Shown here in pieces: positions 17,056-19,088 of a DNA stretch of 19,088 bases. The translations under genes were made by a program, and so were the position numbers. Under the pieces are notes generated by a model. The model saw only the letters and a list, made by a program, of their open reading frames with translations, was not told where the DNA came from and searched no databases. The stretch is from Clarireedia homoeocarpa (Eukaryota > Ascomycota > Leotiomycetes > Helotiales > Rutstroemiaceae). Location of the stretch: the NCBI GenBank assembly GCA_001465935.1, contig LNKV01000123.1, forward strand, positions 1 to 19,088, written 5' to 3'. Positions within the stretch are counted from its first letter, which is position 1; the number at the start of each line of letters is the position of its first letter.

Positions 17056-17343
17056 CATTCTTAGAATACTAAGGTGCTGAACCTGGGTCGGTTCAGCAGC
17101 TGGCTAATACTTGGACGCCAGGATAAATACTTGTAGTCCCTGTTCTAGCAACTAAAATCTGTCAGCTAATCAGCTCGCAGAAATAGCTTCTTTGTATTAT
17201 TTGATTGGCTAAAATTTAGATCGTGAAGCGACAGGAACTACAAGTATTTATCCTTGCGACTAGTATAAGAGATTTCTGCCGGGTAGTAAGGCTATAGTCT
17301 AAAGTATTAAGTTAATATAGCTGATTCGAGACGAATTATTATA
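17056..17343 (-). repeat. RIP-mutated gypsy LTR remnant, inverted copy of the LTR at 4242
   Basis: The reverse complement from 17343 reads TATAATAATTCGT where the partner has TGTGACGATTCGT. All four differences are G-to-A or C-to-T. Blocks GGCAGAAATCTCTTATA and TATTAGCCAGCTGCTGAACC match the left copy; the similarity ends at CTAAGAATG (17056). It is interrupted by a miniature element at 17110-17263. The AT-rich block at 17344-19088 lies on its upstream side, as at the left copy. Confidence 0.8.
17110..17263. mobile_element. 154 bp TA-flanked miniature element (copy 2), inside the LTR
   Basis: Ends CTTGGACGCCAGGATAAAT and, reverse complemented, CTAGTCGCAAGGATAAAT, both followed by ACTTGTAGT. 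Excising it together with one TA restores GGCTAATATAAGAGATTTCT, which is the uninterrupted sequence of the LTR at 4242 on the opposite strand. This proves the insertion and the TA target duplication. The interior aligns with copy 1 (13775-13937) in reverse orientation. Confidence 0.9.
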
Positions 17344-19088
17344 GATCTAAGAACTAAATTTAAAAAAGAAAGTATTATTAGAAAATAAAAAAAATATAAA
17401 GATATAAAGAATTAAAATATTTATATAAAACTAGAATATTAAAATAAAATAATTAAATAAAAATATATTAAAGAAATTATAATTAAAAAAAATATTAATA
17501 AAATATATAATAAAAGAAATATAAAAATAAAAAGTTAAAATATTAAAATAAAATTAAAATATAAAAATAAAGAGATTAAAGAAATATATATTAAAAGTTT
17601 ATAATAAAAAAATATAAAAAAAATATTATTAAAATAAATAATAATTAATTTAAAATAAAAATATATTTTATATTTATTTATTATTATTTGAAAACTTTTT
17701 TATAATTTTTTATTAATTTTTATTATTATAATAATAATAATATTTTATTTTTAGAATATTAAAATATTAAATTTAAAATCGAATTATTATATTATTCTTT
17801 TTTTAATAAAGTTTATTTTTAAATATCTAAATAATAAATTTAAATTTATATATATTTTTAATATAATCTTTAATAATTTAATTTATTTATTAAAATAAAA
17901 ATATAATATTAATAAATTAATTAATTTAATTAAAAGATTAATAATTAAAAACTTTAATTATAAAAATTAATTATTATATTCTTAATATTTTTAATTATTT
18001 AAAAAATATATTAAATTAAATTATTTTATAATTTTAATATTTAATTATTAAATATCTTAATTTAAATATTAAAAAATTAAAAACTTTAAAAAATATATAA
18101 ATATTTATTATATAAAATAATATAAATTAATAAATTAAAATATTAATTTAAATTGGTTTTTTAAAAATTTATTAAAAGGTTTTAAAAATAAAATATTTAA
18201 AAATAATTAAAAAAATTAAAAAGAAAGTTATAATAATTCTAATTAAATTATTATAATATTATATAAGAATATAATTTTTTTAAAAATAAATTATATATTA
18301 GATATATATTAGTATATATTAATATATATATAATTAAATATATAATCTCTTTTTATATATAAGTTTTTAAATCTTTATAATCTTTTTAGTTTTATAATTA
18401 TTAATTTTAAGATTATTTAATATTTTTATTTTTAAATCTTTTTAAGATTTTTTAAATAATAAAAATAACTTTATTTTAATATTATTAATATATAATATTT
18501 CTTTTAAATATTTTTAATAATTTATATACTTTATAATAATATATAGAATATTTATTTAATTTTAAAATAAAAGTTAATTAAATTATTTTATATTAATTAA
18601 ATAAACTAATTTATTTTTTTATAATACTATTTTATAAAATATTATTATTATTTCTAATATTTAATTTAATATTTAAGATATTTTAAAAATTAATTAAATA
18701 ATATATTAAATAAAAAATAAATTTATTTTAAACTTTTATTATGATTTTCTTTTTTTATATAATTTACTTGATAAAATTATTTAATATTTATAATCTTTTT
18801 ATTTTAATTTAATTAAAATAGTTAATAATATTAAAATAAAAATAAAGAAAAAATTATTTAAAAAACTTTTTTAATTATATTATTAACTAATTTAATAATA
18901 ATATTAATAATTCAAATAATTAAAATATAAATTTAATTTTAAATATAAATAATAATTTAAAATATTAAATATAATATATTAATAAATTAGATAAAAAAAT
19001 ATTTATTATTTTAATTAATAATTAAATAAAATTTATTTAATATTTTTTAATTATTATTTTTATATTAATTATATAATTTATAATTATT
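17344..19088. repeat. Extreme AT-rich RIP block (right), decayed retroelement interior
   Basis: Almost only A and T to the end of the window, no coding frames. On the minus strand it leads into the LTR at 17343. The part 18228-19009 aligns, reverse complemented, with 2245-3030, with few gaps and mostly A/T or transition differences. The best anchor is the 22 bp run before 18241, TATATAATATTATAATAATT, against about 2993-3012. Confidence 0.75.

Overview
The window reads as nuclear DNA of a filamentous ascomycete (Pezizomycotina). The reasons are short 56-98 bp GT-AG introns with CTGAC/CTAAC-type branch sites, chromodomain-bearing Ty3/gypsy elements, fungal-type TauD and MFS genes, and a repeat-induced point mutation (RIP) signature: TGG-to-TAG and CAA-to-TAA stops in transposon genes and two blocks made almost only of A and T. 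The species cannot be named from the sequence.

Layout. 1-1509: the 3' part of a Ty3/gypsy element that keeps gag but has no pol, closed by a 188 bp LTR. 1510-1769: a short GC-normal stretch with three CACGTG boxes. 1770-3960: an extreme AT-rich block. 3961-4494: a retroelement remnant and a truncated LTR. 4495-5834 (minus): a four-exon, apparently intact TauD/TfdA-type 2-oxoglutarate dioxygenase. 5835-8356: an intergenic region of repeats and hairpins. 8357-10317 (plus): a five-exon, apparently intact 568-residue MFS transporter. 10795-12151: an LTR plus a decayed gypsy integrase/chromodomain. 12427-13772: two related hAT-like elements. 13775-14035: two TA-flanked miniature inverted-repeat elements. 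14538-15640 (minus): a broken ornithine-decarboxylase-like gene. 16107-16851: an 86 bp near-perfect palindrome and a nested pair of TA-type miniature elements. 17056-17343 (minus): a RIP-mutated LTR split by another miniature element. 17344-19088: a second AT-rich block.

Overall picture. The two AT-rich blocks align with each other in inverted orientation (about 2245-3030 against 18228-19009). Each runs into an LTR of the same family, and these LTRs point inwards. The two intact genes and the decarboxylase pseudogene therefore sit on an island of about 13 kb between two inverted, RIP-destroyed copies of one retroelement. The dioxygenase and the transporter are divergent neighbours and could form an uptake-plus-oxidation pair; that link is inference from position only. 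The decarboxylase copy is dead. No CRISPR, rRNA or tRNA was seen.
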